Shown: piece after piece, positions 17,986 through 26,497 of the stretch | Position numbering within the stretch: position 1 is the stretch's first letter | Layout: each line of letters begins with the position of its first letter | Origin: Lachnoclostridium sp. UBA903 | Lineage (GTDB): Bacteria; Bacillota; Clostridia; Lachnospirales; Lachnospiraceae | Length of the DNA stretch: 64,000 nucleotides | Assembly: GCA_002294045.1 (NCBI GenBank) | Contig: DBEP01000047.1 | Location: 19,641-83,640 of the forward strand | Reading direction: 5' to 3' | Made by a program: the position numbers and the translations under genes | Notes under the pieces: model-generated | What the model was told of the DNA's origin: nothing | Databases searched by the model: none | The model's input: only the letters and a program-made list of their open reading frames with translations

Positions 17986-18144
17986 GCGGGTTATATTTTG
18001 CGGAATTTATAGCCAGCTTTGCGGATAACGGCGGCATTTCCCACTTGCGGCAGCCAATAAAATAAATTCCCCTCCTTATTCCAAGCCGCGGTACTGCCGG
18101 GTTAAGGGTATCCCGCACTAGATAATCTGCGGAATATAGCCCGC
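17986..18144. repeat. Large structured inverted repeat between binding protein and oxidoreductase genes
   Basis: GCGGGTTATATTTTGCGG (17986-18003) is complementary, with few mismatches, to CTGCGGAATATAGCCCGC (18127-18144), enclosing about 120 nt with further GC-rich self-complementary blocks (TTGCGGATAACGGCGGCAT, CTGCCGGGTTAAGGGTATCC). The 271-bp gap has no gene. It may be a compact mobile-repeat remnant or an intra-operon RNA structure. Confidence 0.45.
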
Positions 18145-18204
18145 ATTTAATTTACGGATTTTATGCAAGCTTTGAAAAAATATAGAAAAGCAGGGAAAGG
18201 TAAC

Positions 18205-19722
18205 ATGAATATGAAATTAAAAGATAATTATGATGTTATTGTAGTGGGAGGAGGTCCGGCGGGAATTATGGCAGGTTTAGCCTCTTTAAAAACAGGTGCC
18301 AGTACCTTGATCATAGAACGCAACGGTTTTTTAGGCGGTGCCGCTACCAATTCCGTATTAGGGCCAATCTCTCCGTTTCATTTCGGGGATGAGCAGGTTA
18401 TTAACGGAATACCCCAGGATTTTATGGAGGAACTGATTAAGGTCCATGGGAGTACAGGGCATTTAAAGGCGCTTGACCCATATGGAAGCGGAGCCTATCT
18501 CGGATTTTATGACAGGGAAAAATATAAATATGTGGCTGAAGCAATGATTGTAAAGGCAGGTGGGGATATTTTCTACCATGCATTTATAAGCGATATTGAA
18601 AAAAAGGGCAATAAAGTAACAGGAGTGACTGCTATTACGAAATCAGGTTCCAGAACATTTGGAGCTAAGATTGTAATTGATGCCAGCGGTGACGGAGACG
18701 CTGCCGTTATGGCAGGAGCCGGTTATGTATATGGAAATCCGGAAACAGGGAGAGCACAGCCGGGTTCTTCCATGTTTGAGATGGTTAATGTGGATACGGA
18801 CAGGGTATATGATTATATTTATGAAAATCCGGATGATTTTGAGTGGAAGTCGGATTTAATACCCATAAGGGAATACAGTAATCGTCTGAAGCAGCATTAT
18901 TTTGTGGCACAAGGGTTTAAGAAATTGGTAAAACAGGCGGTTGCTGCAGGAGACCTTTGCTTTGGAAGGGACAGCGTAATTGTATTAAACGGCATTCATT
19001 ACGGAAGCATTCATTTTAATGCTACCCGGGTAAGCGGTTATAATTTTGCGGACCCGATTGAAAAATCCTCCAGTGAAATGGATGGAAGAAGACAAATTGA
19101 GTCTGTTTCCGAATTTATGATTAAATACGTTCCGGGATTTGAAAATGCTTATGTCAGTGTTACAAGCAACGAGGTAGGTGTACGGGAAACAAGACATATT
19201 AAGGGGCTTTATACTCTGACAGCTGCAGATGTAGGGGAAGGAAGAAAATTTGATGATGTAGTTTCCAGGGGCTACTTTCCCATAGATATCCATAATCCAA
19301 ATGGTGCCACCGGTTATACTAAAGGCAGTAACGGCGGCTGCTGGGTGGACTTAAAAGATACCTATGACATTCCTATCCGGTGTTTAATACCGGAAAAACC
19401 GGACGGAATGGTTTTAAGCGGCCGTTGTATTTCAGGCACCAGCGAAGCCCACGGCTCATACCGTACCCAGGGAGGGATTATGGGAATCGGACAGGCATCG
19501 GGCGTAATAGCTGGATTGTGTGCGCAAAAAGGCATAGAACCAAGAGAGATAGATGTAAAGGAGGTACAGGATAAATTGGTGGAATTCGGGGCATCCGTAT
19601 GGCGTAATGAGGAAAAGAAAGCCAAAGAAGAAGCTCATGCGAAAAAGTGTGTAAGAGAATACATGGGAAAGCGGGATAAAAGCATTACGAAGAAAGAAAT
19701 TTTAGAACAGTATTTTGAGTAG
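18205..19722 (+). CDS. FAD-dependent oxidoreductase (FAD_oxidored family)
   Basis: 505-aa cytoplasmic flavoprotein. The N-terminal Rossmann dinucleotide motif is VVVGGGPAGIMAGLAS (about residues 11-26), with the adenine-binding acid in TLIIERNGFLGG (about 34-45); FAD-contacting segments later are IDASGDGDAAVMAGAGY (about 158) and GRCISGTSEAHGSYRTQGGI (about 412). Family members occur in carbohydrate clusters as oxidoreductases acting on sugar-derived alcohols or acids, but substrates are mostly unknown. The ATG at 18205 is preferred (GGGAAAGG upstream); an in-frame ATG at 18163 has no site. Last plus-strand gene of the IclR-linked cluster, convergent with the rhamnosidase. Confidence 0.87.
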   Translation: MNMKLKDNYDVIVVGGGPAGIMAGLASLKTGASTLIIERNGFLGGAATNSVLGPISPFHFGDEQVINGIPQDFMEELIKVHGSTGHLKALDPYGSGAYLGFYDREKYKYVAEAMIVKAGGDIFYHAFISDIEKKGNKVTGVTAITKSGSRTFGAKIVIDASGDGDAAVMAGAGYVYGNPETGRAQPGSSMFEMVNVDTDRVYDYIYENPDDFEWKSDLIPIREYSNRLKQHYFVAQGFKKLVKQAVAAGDLCFGRDSVIVLNGIHYGSIHFNATRVSGYNFADPIEKSSSEMDGRRQIESVSEFMIKYVPGFENAYVSVTSNEVGVRETRHIKGLYTLTAADVGEGRKFDDVVSRGYFPIDIHNPNGATGYTKGSNGGCWVDLKDTYDIPIRCLIPEKPDGMVLSGRCISGTSEAHGSYRTQGGIMGIGQASGVIAGLCAQKGIEPREIDVKEVQDKLVEFGASVWRNEEKKAKEEAHAKKCVREYMGKRDKSITKKEILEQYFE

Positions 19723-19788
19723 TCTATTGTGATGCCGATGAAAGACAAATTTGACTTTAAAGATTTAATGTCATTTGAAATGTTTATC

Positions 19789-19843
19789 TTAGAGCGTGTT
19801 TGAAAAATGCTTGTGCCGGACGGGATGCTTCACTTTGTGGGAG
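19789..19843 (+). repeat. 55-bp direct repeat flanking the rhamnosidase gene, copy 1
   Basis: Starts TTAGAGCGTGTTTGAAAAAT and ends CACTTTGTGGGAG. It is identical at 47 of 55 positions and collinear with 22956-23010 on the other side of the GH78 gene. This copy continues into a hairpin and a palindrome (19851-19909); the second copy does not. Confidence 0.75.
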
Positions 19844-19850
19844 GCAAGGA

Positions 19851-19909
19851 GCGATTTCGGGTGTGTAGTGGTGCTGCACACCCGAAATCGCTACGCAGTA
19901 TACTGCGTA
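19851..19909. terminator. Strong 15-bp hairpin plus 18-bp palindrome
   Basis: GCGATTTCGGGTGTG (19851-19865) pairs perfectly with CACACCCGAAATCGC (19877-19891; 11-nt loop), and is followed at once by the perfect palindrome TACGCAGTATACTGCGTA (19892-19909). It lies between the convergent oxidoreductase and rhamnosidase genes, so a bidirectional transcription-stopping role is likely although no T run follows. Confidence 0.6.
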
Positions 19910-19920
19910 GCATTGAATTC

Positions 19921-22827
19921 CTATACCGTTCTGAGCTTTACCGGAACAGCCATCAGCCTTTCGTTAAGGGTATTTATGTCTGCTCCTCCGAATAACTTCC
20001 CGGACAGGAAGGAATCCTTGTTCTGAAGGGCTTCGGCAATGCTTTCAGGAAGCTCCATTCCCATATCTCCCGTTGAAGCCTTAAGCAAATCCGGGACAAT
20101 TTCAGCCAGAATCTCTTTTGTCTCAGGTATTGCAAGCAATTCTCCGATTGGAGTGGCAATGGAATATTTTATTTCGTAATTCCTGGTTGGTATATAAGAA
20201 AATACAAAGCTGCCTGCCGTTAATTCTATCTTTACTTTATTCTTTTCCTGGACAGCCTTTAAGCCTTCCAGTCCTTTTACGGTTGTAAGGTCCGCATCGG
20301 GCAGATATGCGGTTGCTTCGGAATGGAAAGGAATGACAAGTTTAACCGTTAATGACCCGTCCTTTTCCCTGGTCCAGCCGCTTTCAATAAGTCCCATGGA
20401 AGATTTGAATTCTGCTTTTGCATAATACAGCTTTCCGTACACTTCCGGCTTTATGATAAATTTCTTAAATCCGGGATTTTCTTCCACCGGATTGATACCG
20501 CACATATTGCGGTACATCCACTCAACGATGGAGCCGTAGGCATAGTGATTTAAGGAATTCATGCCGGTACCGGAGATTTTGCCGTCGGGCATAATGGAAT
20601 TCCAGCGTTCCCATATGGTAGTGGCACCCATAATAACCTCATACAGCCAACTGGGATAATCCTCCTGGAAGAAAAGCCGGTAGGCACTTTCGGAATTTCC
20701 GTTATCGGAAAGCGCCCGGCATAAATACGGTGTTCCGATAAAGCCGGTCTTAAGATGCATACCGTTCTTTTTTAACAGTGCCTGTAAATCTCTTAATACC
20801 CGATTCCTTACTTCCGGCTCTACCAGGTCAAAATGCAGTGCGACCACATGTGCCGTCTGAGTGTTAATGGTGGAGCGGCCGTTTTTGGAGAAATATTCAT
20901 TCTGGATTGCTTTTTTAATCTGTTCCGACAAGTCACCGTAAAATAAGGCATCCTCCGTATTGCCGAGAACCTTTGCGGCTTTGGAGAGTATGTTCGTAGA
21001 CAGCCTGTAATAAGCGGACGCCAGCAGGCCGTTATCCGTTCCGCCCAGAACACCGCCTTTTACGGGACCGTCCAGAGCAAGCCAGTCTCCGAAGTGGAAG
21101 CCTACGGTCCAGAGCTTTCTGTCCCCGGATTTTTGGTCCTGTCTGCGTATCCAGTCAACCCAGGCCTTCATGCTTGTGTATTGTCTCTTAAGTATTGTTT
21201 TATCTCCGAAGTGCAGATATACCTCCCATGGAATTACGGTGGCGCAGTCGGCCCATGCGCAGGAACCGCCTCCTGAAAAGCTGGAGTCCGGGCTTTTTAT
21301 TTTACAAAAGGTCGGAACGGTGCTTGCTACCATACCGTCACAAAATTTTTGTTCCTCATAAACATCCTGCATGAATTTTGTATAGAAGGCATAAGTATCC
21401 ATGTTAAAAGAAGCTGTTCCGCAGAAAACCTGTGCATCACCGGTCCATCCCATTCTTTCGTCACGCTGGGGACAATCGGTGGGAACATCGAGAAAGTTTC
21501 CTTTTTGTCCCCATAGGGCATTTAAAAAGAGCCGGTTAACATAGGGGTCCGATGTTTCTATTTTTCCCGTTTCTTCCAAATCCGAATATACGACACATCC
21601 TGTAAAGTCTTCCAGCCGGACCGGTTTTGTAAAGCCCTCCAGTTTAGCATAGCGGAAACCATAAAAAGTAAAATGAGGTTCGATTATCCTGTCTGAGCCA
21701 TCTGAGGTATAGATATACTCCGCTTTAGCGGAACGTAGATTGTCACGGTAGAAATTATCCTCCTGCAGTACCTCCCCATGAGAAATTTTAATCTGCGTCC
21801 CTTTTGGCTCATGAATACGGATGCACAGCCAGCCTACCATATTCTGCCCCATATCCAGGACAAGTTCGCCGGCCGGCGTACGGAGCAGCTGTACGGGTTT
21901 TATTGTTTCCTTTACAAGCACCGGGAGGGAAAGTCTTTCCGTTACCTTGCCCAGTTCTGCGGGAGTAAATTCCTTTACCTTATCCCAATCCCTGTCATCA
22001 TATTCTGTCCTTGACCAGCCGGGAATCTCCTGTGCGGCATCATAGATTTCACCGTCATACATTCCGTCTGCCAGGATGGGAGACGGTTTGCATTTCCAGC
22101 CGGTATCCGTACCGATTACCTGAATGCTTCCGTCTTCCAGTGTTATGCGTAATTCACAGAGCAATGCAAAGGAATCGCAGTAGGGGGTATTCAGGTCTCC
22201 GAAGGTTCCGAAGCGGCCTTTCGCCCAGCCGTTACCTAGTAGGGTTCCGACGGTATTGTCACCTGTTGTGAGGACTTCGGTAATATCGTAAGTCTGGTAT
22301 TGTATCCATGCATCATAAGAAGTGCAGTATGGAGTCAGACGTTCCTGCCCGATACGGGAGCCATTAATTTCCAGTTCATATAATCCCATACCGGTAACAT
22401 ATGCTCTGGCCGATTTTATCTTGCCGTCCACAGAGAATGTTTTTCTCATATATGGATGGATGGCCTTATCCTCCCATACCGGTGTAATCCATTTTGCCCG
22501 CCAGTCATCTTCCTGTTTGCCGGTTTCAAACCAGTTAATTCCGGATACCGCTTCGTCGCCGGCATCGCCCCAGACTTTTACCGTCCAGTAATATCTTGTA
22601 TACGGCGTCAATGTAATCGGCAGGTCAACGGCCAAGTTTGACAGCTTCTCATCTTTTCCGCTGTCAAATATAATTTCTTTCAATGCGGCATCCTTAGCCA
22701 CGATTATCTGTGCGGCGGCCTGCTTTTTCGAAACGGTATCTTCCGTAATCCAGGATACGGACGCATACTCCATACCATATCCAAGTGGATTTACAATATG
22801 ATTTGTCTTGCAGGATGTGATTCTCAT
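19921..22827 (-). CDS. Alpha-L-rhamnosidase (GH78)
   Basis: 968-aa enzyme that removes terminal alpha-L-rhamnose from pectin (rhamnogalacturonan) fragments or plant glycosides by inversion. Order: N-terminal beta-sandwich domains (about 1-330), a concanavalin-like segment, the (alpha/alpha)6 barrel with the general-acid motif DVPTDCPQRDERMGWTGD (about residues 445-462), and a second key Glu in GATTIWERWNS (about 735), then a C-terminal beta domain (to about 880). No signal peptide, so cytoplasmic; it would act on imported oligosaccharides. The last roughly 80 residues (from IATPIGELLAIPETKEIL) are helical, beyond the usual GH78 end. GGAGAGAAGGG precedes the ATG. Monocistronic, flanked by 55-bp direct repeats, divergent from an AraC gene that may control it. 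Confidence 0.95.
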   Translation of the reverse strand: MRITSCKTNHIVNPLGYGMEYASVSWITEDTVSKKQAAAQIIVAKDAALKEIIFDSGKDEKLSNLAVDLPITLTPYTRYYWTVKVWGDAGDEAVSGINWFETGKQEDDWRAKWITPVWEDKAIHPYMRKTFSVDGKIKSARAYVTGMGLYELEINGSRIGQERLTPYCTSYDAWIQYQTYDITEVLTTGDNTVGTLLGNGWAKGRFGTFGDLNTPYCDSFALLCELRITLEDGSIQVIGTDTGWKCKPSPILADGMYDGEIYDAAQEIPGWSRTEYDDRDWDKVKEFTPAELGKVTERLSLPVLVKETIKPVQLLRTPAGELVLDMGQNMVGWLCIRIHEPKGTQIKISHGEVLQEDNFYRDNLRSAKAEYIYTSDGSDRIIEPHFTFYGFRYAKLEGFTKPVRLEDFTGCVVYSDLEETGKIETSDPYVNRLFLNALWGQKGNFLDVPTDCPQRDERMGWTGDAQVFCGTASFNMDTYAFYTKFMQDVYEEQKFCDGMVASTVPTFCKIKSPDSSFSGGGSCAWADCATVIPWEVYLHFGDKTILKRQYTSMKAWVDWIRRQDQKSGDRKLWTVGFHFGDWLALDGPVKGGVLGGTDNGLLASAYYRLSTNILSKAAKVLGNTEDALFYGDLSEQIKKAIQNEYFSKNGRSTINTQTAHVVALHFDLVEPEVRNRVLRDLQALLKKNGMHLKTGFIGTPYLCRALSDNGNSESAYRLFFQEDYPSWLYEVIMGATTIWERWNSIMPDGKISGTGMNSLNHYAYGSIVEWMYRNMCGINPVEENPGFKKFIIKPEVYGKLYYAKAEFKSSMGLIESGWTREKDGSLTVKLVIPFHSEATAYLPDADLTTVKGLEGLKAVQEKNKVKIELTAGSFVFSYIPTRNYEIKYSIATPIGELLAIPETKEILAEIVPDLLKASTGDMGMELPESIAEALQNKDSFLSGKLFGGADINTLNERLMAVPVKLRTV

Positions 22828-22955
22828 TTTCCCTTCTCTCCTATCTTATCATTAAATTTGTCCATATATCTTTTGATATATTAAATTCCATTCAACAGGG
22901 ATTCTTACAAACTCCCGGTTAAACAGAAATATGACATTTCCGGGCTGGGTTTATT

Positions 22956-23010
22956 TTAGAGTCTGTTTGATAAATGCTTGTGCCGGGCTGGATGCTCCAT
23001 TTTGCGGGAG
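22956..23010 (+). repeat. 55-bp direct repeat flanking the rhamnosidase gene, copy 2
   Basis: Same orientation as copy 1 at 19789-19843 and matching at 47 of 55 positions; begins TTAGAGTCTGTTTGATAAAT and ends CATTTTGCGGGAG. It lies in the 286-bp gap between the divergent rhamnosidase and AraC genes, which otherwise shows only AT-rich sequence (23030-23080). Confidence 0.75.
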
Positions 23011-23113
23011 TGTGAAAACACCTATAGCTATTTTTATAAATAAATTATATAATAATATTATTATATTAGAAATATTTTAAGGTAACTATTACCGTGTTGT
23101 GAGGTAAGATTTT

Positions 23114-24082
23114 ATGGAGCAGTATTTGATTGACAAGCTGTGGGAACATACCGATAAGGTGGATAAGGAAAATGAAAAAAAGGCTAAAACCGGGGCAAAA
23201 GAAAGAGAACAGGTAAATCGGCCCAGACTTTTGCCTGCTTCCCATTTCTTTCATAATACGTCCGCCTCTTTGTTCATGTCATTCCACCACGAATCGGCAA
23301 ATAGTATGAAACATTACCATGATTTTTTTGAATTAATTTATGTGTGCAAGGGTAGCCCCGTTGGTGTGATTAATGACCGGGAGCTCCGGCTGCATGAGGG
23401 AAATCTCTGTATCATGAATCCTAATGCGGTACATTATTTTAAAAAATACTCTGAAGAAAAAGACTTAATCCTTAATATTGTACTTCCAAAAGATATATTT
23501 CAGAAATCAATATTCCGTATTTTATTAGGGGACCCGGTTCTTAATGCATTTTTCATCCGCTACCGCCTTGAAAATGAAAAGCAGCCCTCTTTCTTGTATC
23601 TTGAGCATCTGGACAAGGATACCGACTGTTTGCTTGAAATGCTGCTGAAAGAGTATCTGGATAAGAAGCAGTACAGCCAGGTTATCATCGAGTCCCTGCT
23701 TACTTTAATCTTTTCCTTTATTTTAAGAAATTATAATGAAAAGTCCAGCCGGGGCGGCGATACCGTGACGGAGATTATTAATTATATATACCTGAATTAT
23801 CAGGATGTTAATATAAAGACTCTTGCCGTACAGTTCAATTACCATCCGAAATATTTGTCCTTCCTGATTCACAGGCATACCGCCCAGACCTTCCGTGAGC
23901 TGCTTGTGAATATTAAAATGCAGAATGCACTGGACTATCTTGTTTATACGGACCACAGCATCGAAAACATTGCCCTGCTGGTTGGCTACAAGGATAAAAG
24001 CAGTTTCTATAATATATTTAAAAAAGAGTTCAAAATAAGTCCGGCTGCGTACAGAAAACAGTTTTCATACTGTTCCGAATGA
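23114..24082 (+). CDS. AraC family regulator with N-terminal cupin sensor
   Basis: 322-aa cytoplasmic regulator. After a charged N-terminus the cupin/AraC ligand-binding fold begins near residue 50 (MKHYHDFFELIYVCKGSPVG, then LCIMNPNAVHYF), and two helix-turn-helix motifs occupy about residues 225-320 (VNIKTLAVQFNYHPKYLSFL; SIENIALLVGYKDKSSFYNI; ending in the AraC-typical ISPAAYRKQF). The ATG is preceded by GAGGTAAG. Divergently placed next to the rhamnosidase gene, so rhamnose- or oligosaccharide-responsive control of that gene is the simplest idea; the ligand is not known. Confidence 0.92.
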   Translation: MEQYLIDKLWEHTDKVDKENEKKAKTGAKEREQVNRPRLLPASHFFHNTSASLFMSFHHESANSMKHYHDFFELIYVCKGSPVGVINDRELRLHEGNLCIMNPNAVHYFKKYSEEKDLILNIVLPKDIFQKSIFRILLGDPVLNAFFIRYRLENEKQPSFLYLEHLDKDTDCLLEMLLKEYLDKKQYSQVIIESLLTLIFSFILRNYNEKSSRGGDTVTEIINYIYLNYQDVNIKTLAVQFNYHPKYLSFLIHRHTAQTFRELLVNIKMQNALDYLVYTDHSIENIALLVGYKDKSSFYNIFKKEFKISPAAYRKQFSYCSE

Positions 24083-24110
24083 AAATCATGCAATCCCCCG
24101 GACAGATGGG

Positions 24111-24174
24111 GCTGTTGCAAAATTTAAAATATAATCATATTCCAGACACAGGTTCAGGACTATTTTACAACAGC
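24111..24174. repeat. Inverted-repeat element with GCTGTTGCAAAAT terminus, copy 2
   Basis: GCTGTTGCAAAAT (24111-24123) pairs with ATTTTACAACAGC (24162-24174). The left arm and the next bases (TTAAAATATAA) match the minus-strand end of the element at 10421-10504. It begins 28 nt after the AraC stop and may act as its terminator. The rest of the 24083-24501 gap shows no gene; a TTGACA at 24243 has no good -10. Confidence 0.6.
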
Positions 24175-24501
24175 TCCGTGTGTCTCCGGATATTTGTGAG
24201 CCAAATGTACAAAAGCAGACAAAAAATAACAAATAATGCAATTGACAAAAAATTACAAATCCTTCAAAGTAGAAAGTGTAGAATTTGCCTGTATTATGAG
24301 CAGAGCGATAATCGATTCTAATCTTTATTCTATGGGAAATCCCCTGAAATAAAAAGCCTCCGCTTAGGCAAAAGATACGCAGTAATAAAAAAGAGGAATG
24401 TTCCGGGCAATAAAATAAAAAGCAGTTAACGGATTCTAATTGTGTTATAAAGAGGTCCGGAGCTATACTCAAACAAATTGAAAAAGAAAGGAAGGATTAT
24501 T

Positions 24502-26283
24502 ATGACAAAAAAATTACTCAGACGCGGTATGGTTTTGTTATTAATGCTTACTTTATTATTCTCTGTGAAGGCTTCGGCTGCCGACTTTACGCAGGGAGTG
24601 GAGGTATCCGGTAATACTGCAATCATATGGTTTAAGTCAATGGTGAATACAACATGGGTTGACGTTCATTACAAAGTAAATTCAGGTACCCAAGAGAATA
24701 TCAGAATGACATATAATTCTGGTGCCGCAAGGTATGAACAAAGAGTGGACTCCGCAGCCGGTTCCGTAATCGAATATTTTTTTACTTATAATAACGGCAC
24801 TCCGGCTTATGATACTGCTACTTATACCTATACGGGTACGGGGCAGTCAGCCGCATTGAAAAACGGAATTTACAGAATTACCAGCAAAGTCAGCGGAAAG
24901 GTATTGGACGTAGCGAATGGCTCAACGGCAACCGGTGCCAAGATACAGCAATGGACCAATAATAATGGTTCCAATCAGCAGTTCAGGGTAGAATTACAGT
25001 CTGACGGCTACTATAAGATAACAGCCAGACACAGCGGATTAGTACTTGACGTACCTAACAGCTCGAAAGATAACAGTGTTCAGCTTCAGCAGTGGACGGA
25101 TAACGGCACTAACGCTCAAAGGTGGAAAATAACAGAGGCAGGCGGCTATTATAAGGTCGTTTCCAAGGTGAGCGGGCTGGCAATGGACGTACGCAGTTCC
25201 TCAACGGCCGACGGTGCCGTAGTCCAGCAGTATACCGACAATGGAACGGATGCCCAGAGGTGGTCATTTACCTTGGTTTCAGATTCCAATGACCCGTCTT
25301 CCGGTTCCATTTACTCCATAAATCCCGCGTCCATACCTTATCCCAGCGGAAACGGAGTCAGCCTGAAAGTTATGAACGGCACGAATGGGGCGTATAAAGA
25401 CAATGAAATTTATTGGGGAGTTATAGGAATTAACCCGGCTAACGGAGCCTGGAGCTATCTGGATTTGTCCGGCAATCTTATACCGATTTCGACCGCTTTG
25501 AATGATGCCTCCGGTCACTTAACGAAAAACGGTATCAATTATGCAAATATCTATCATAAGATAAGTGACGCATCCTGGGTTAATCTGCCTAAAATAACCT
25601 CAGGAAGAATGTATTTAAGTGCAGGTTCTCCCTGCTACATAAAGACCTATGATAACGGGTTTGCCGGTCCGGATATTAACAATCCGACGGACCCTAACAG
25701 GAATATTTATTTTGATTTTGTTGAATTTACGGTAGATAACACCGGATATCACGGGAATACTACAAGGGTAGACCAGTTTGGCTTCCCAATCCAGCACAGA
25801 TTAGTAAATATAGCAGGAAATTATGACCGTACGGTGGGTGAACTTGAATCGGAAACCCGGTCCGGTTTATTTACAAAATTCCAGAACGAAGTACCTAACG
25901 AATTTAAATCCCTTGGTACACTTCAGGCACCTTACCGGATTGTGTGCCCCATCAGCGGGCCTTTTAATACCGGAGGAGCTTATGCAAATTACTTCAGCGG
26001 CTATTCCAGTATTCCTACAAGGGATATATTATTAGGAATTAACGGCGCCAGCAATCCTGAGACTTGTGCTGCGCTCAACAGACATGTATATACTAATCCG
26101 GCCGACTGGAACAACGTAAGTAAATATTACCAGGCAGCGCCTGCCAACTATTATGCTAAATTCTGGCACGACCACAGCATCGACGGATTAGCCTACGGCT
26201 TCTGTTATGATGATGTGAACGGACAAGCCTCCTATCTGGAAGTCGGAGACCCCAAAGGCCTGATAGTAAGAGTAGGCTGGTAA
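24502..26283 (+). CDS. Secreted beta-1,3-glucanase: CBM56 - CBM13 (ricin-type) - GH64
   Basis: 593-aa extracellular enzyme. Signal peptide about residues 1-27 (hydrophobic MVLLLMLTLLFSV, cleavage after ASA). Residues about 28-115 match CBM56, a beta-1,3-glucan-binding module (IIWFKSMVNTTWVDVHYKV...VIEYFFTYNN). Residues about 118-255 form one ricin-B/CBM13 trefoil with three repeats ending QQW or QRW. The rest is GH64 (laminaripentaose-producing glucanase, thaumatin-like fold): EIYWGVIGI, the candidate catalytic Glu in FDFVEFTVDN and Asp in RVDQFGFPIQ. Acts on callose, laminarin or fungal beta-1,3-glucan. ATG 24502 is chosen (AAAGGAAGGA upstream). Monocistronic, ended by the hairpin at 26337. 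Confidence 0.92.
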   Translation: MTKKLLRRGMVLLLMLTLLFSVKASAADFTQGVEVSGNTAIIWFKSMVNTTWVDVHYKVNSGTQENIRMTYNSGAARYEQRVDSAAGSVIEYFFTYNNGTPAYDTATYTYTGTGQSAALKNGIYRITSKVSGKVLDVANGSTATGAKIQQWTNNNGSNQQFRVELQSDGYYKITARHSGLVLDVPNSSKDNSVQLQQWTDNGTNAQRWKITEAGGYYKVVSKVSGLAMDVRSSSTADGAVVQQYTDNGTDAQRWSFTLVSDSNDPSSGSIYSINPASIPYPSGNGVSLKVMNGTNGAYKDNEIYWGVIGINPANGAWSYLDLSGNLIPISTALNDASGHLTKNGINYANIYHKISDASWVNLPKITSGRMYLSAGSPCYIKTYDNGFAGPDINNPTDPNRNIYFDFVEFTVDNTGYHGNTTRVDQFGFPIQHRLVNIAGNYDRTVGELESETRSGLFTKFQNEVPNEFKSLGTLQAPYRIVCPISGPFNTGGAYANYFSGYSSIPTRDILLGINGASNPETCAALNRHVYTNPADWNNVSKYYQAAPANYYAKFWHDHSIDGLAYGFCYDDVNGQASYLEVGDPKGLIVRVGW

Positions 26284-26336
26284 ACCGATAAAGCAGTACT
26301 GTATTTGGCTTTGGTATTGAAATTATAAATGAATAA

Positions 26337-26425
26337 GGGGCTGTCGTACTAAGTTTTATGGACATATATAGCATAATCGGTTAACGATGTTATATTATGG
26401 AAGAATTGCTTAGTGCGGCGGCTCC
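26337..26425. terminator. Long inverted repeat between convergent glucanase and AraC genes
   Basis: GGGGCTGTCGTACTAAG (26337-26353) and CTTAGTGCGGCGGCTCC (26409-26425) are complementary except for a few mismatches, with T-rich sequence after it. Probable bidirectional terminator; the 55-nt loop also resembles a small non-autonomous repeat. Confidence 0.55.
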
Positions 26426-26440
26426 TTATTTATTTTAATT

Positions 26441-26465
26441 CATGTCCGCAAGCTCCCATGGTATG
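26441..26465 (+). repeat. 25-nt dispersed repeat, copy 2
   Basis: Matches 2626-2650 at 24 of 25 positions (CGCAAGCTCCCATGGTATG is identical), same orientation, 24 kb away. Sits 33 nt beyond the 3' end of the AraC gene on the minus strand. Confidence 0.7.
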
Positions 26466-26497
26466 CGTCGAAGGCCTGCTCTTAAGATGCTTTCCTG

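Noticed and set aside
19789..23010. Rhamnosidase gene as a transposon or integron cassette
   Set aside because: Direct repeats are present but there is no transposase, integrase or clear target duplication; left as a repeat-flanked gene only.
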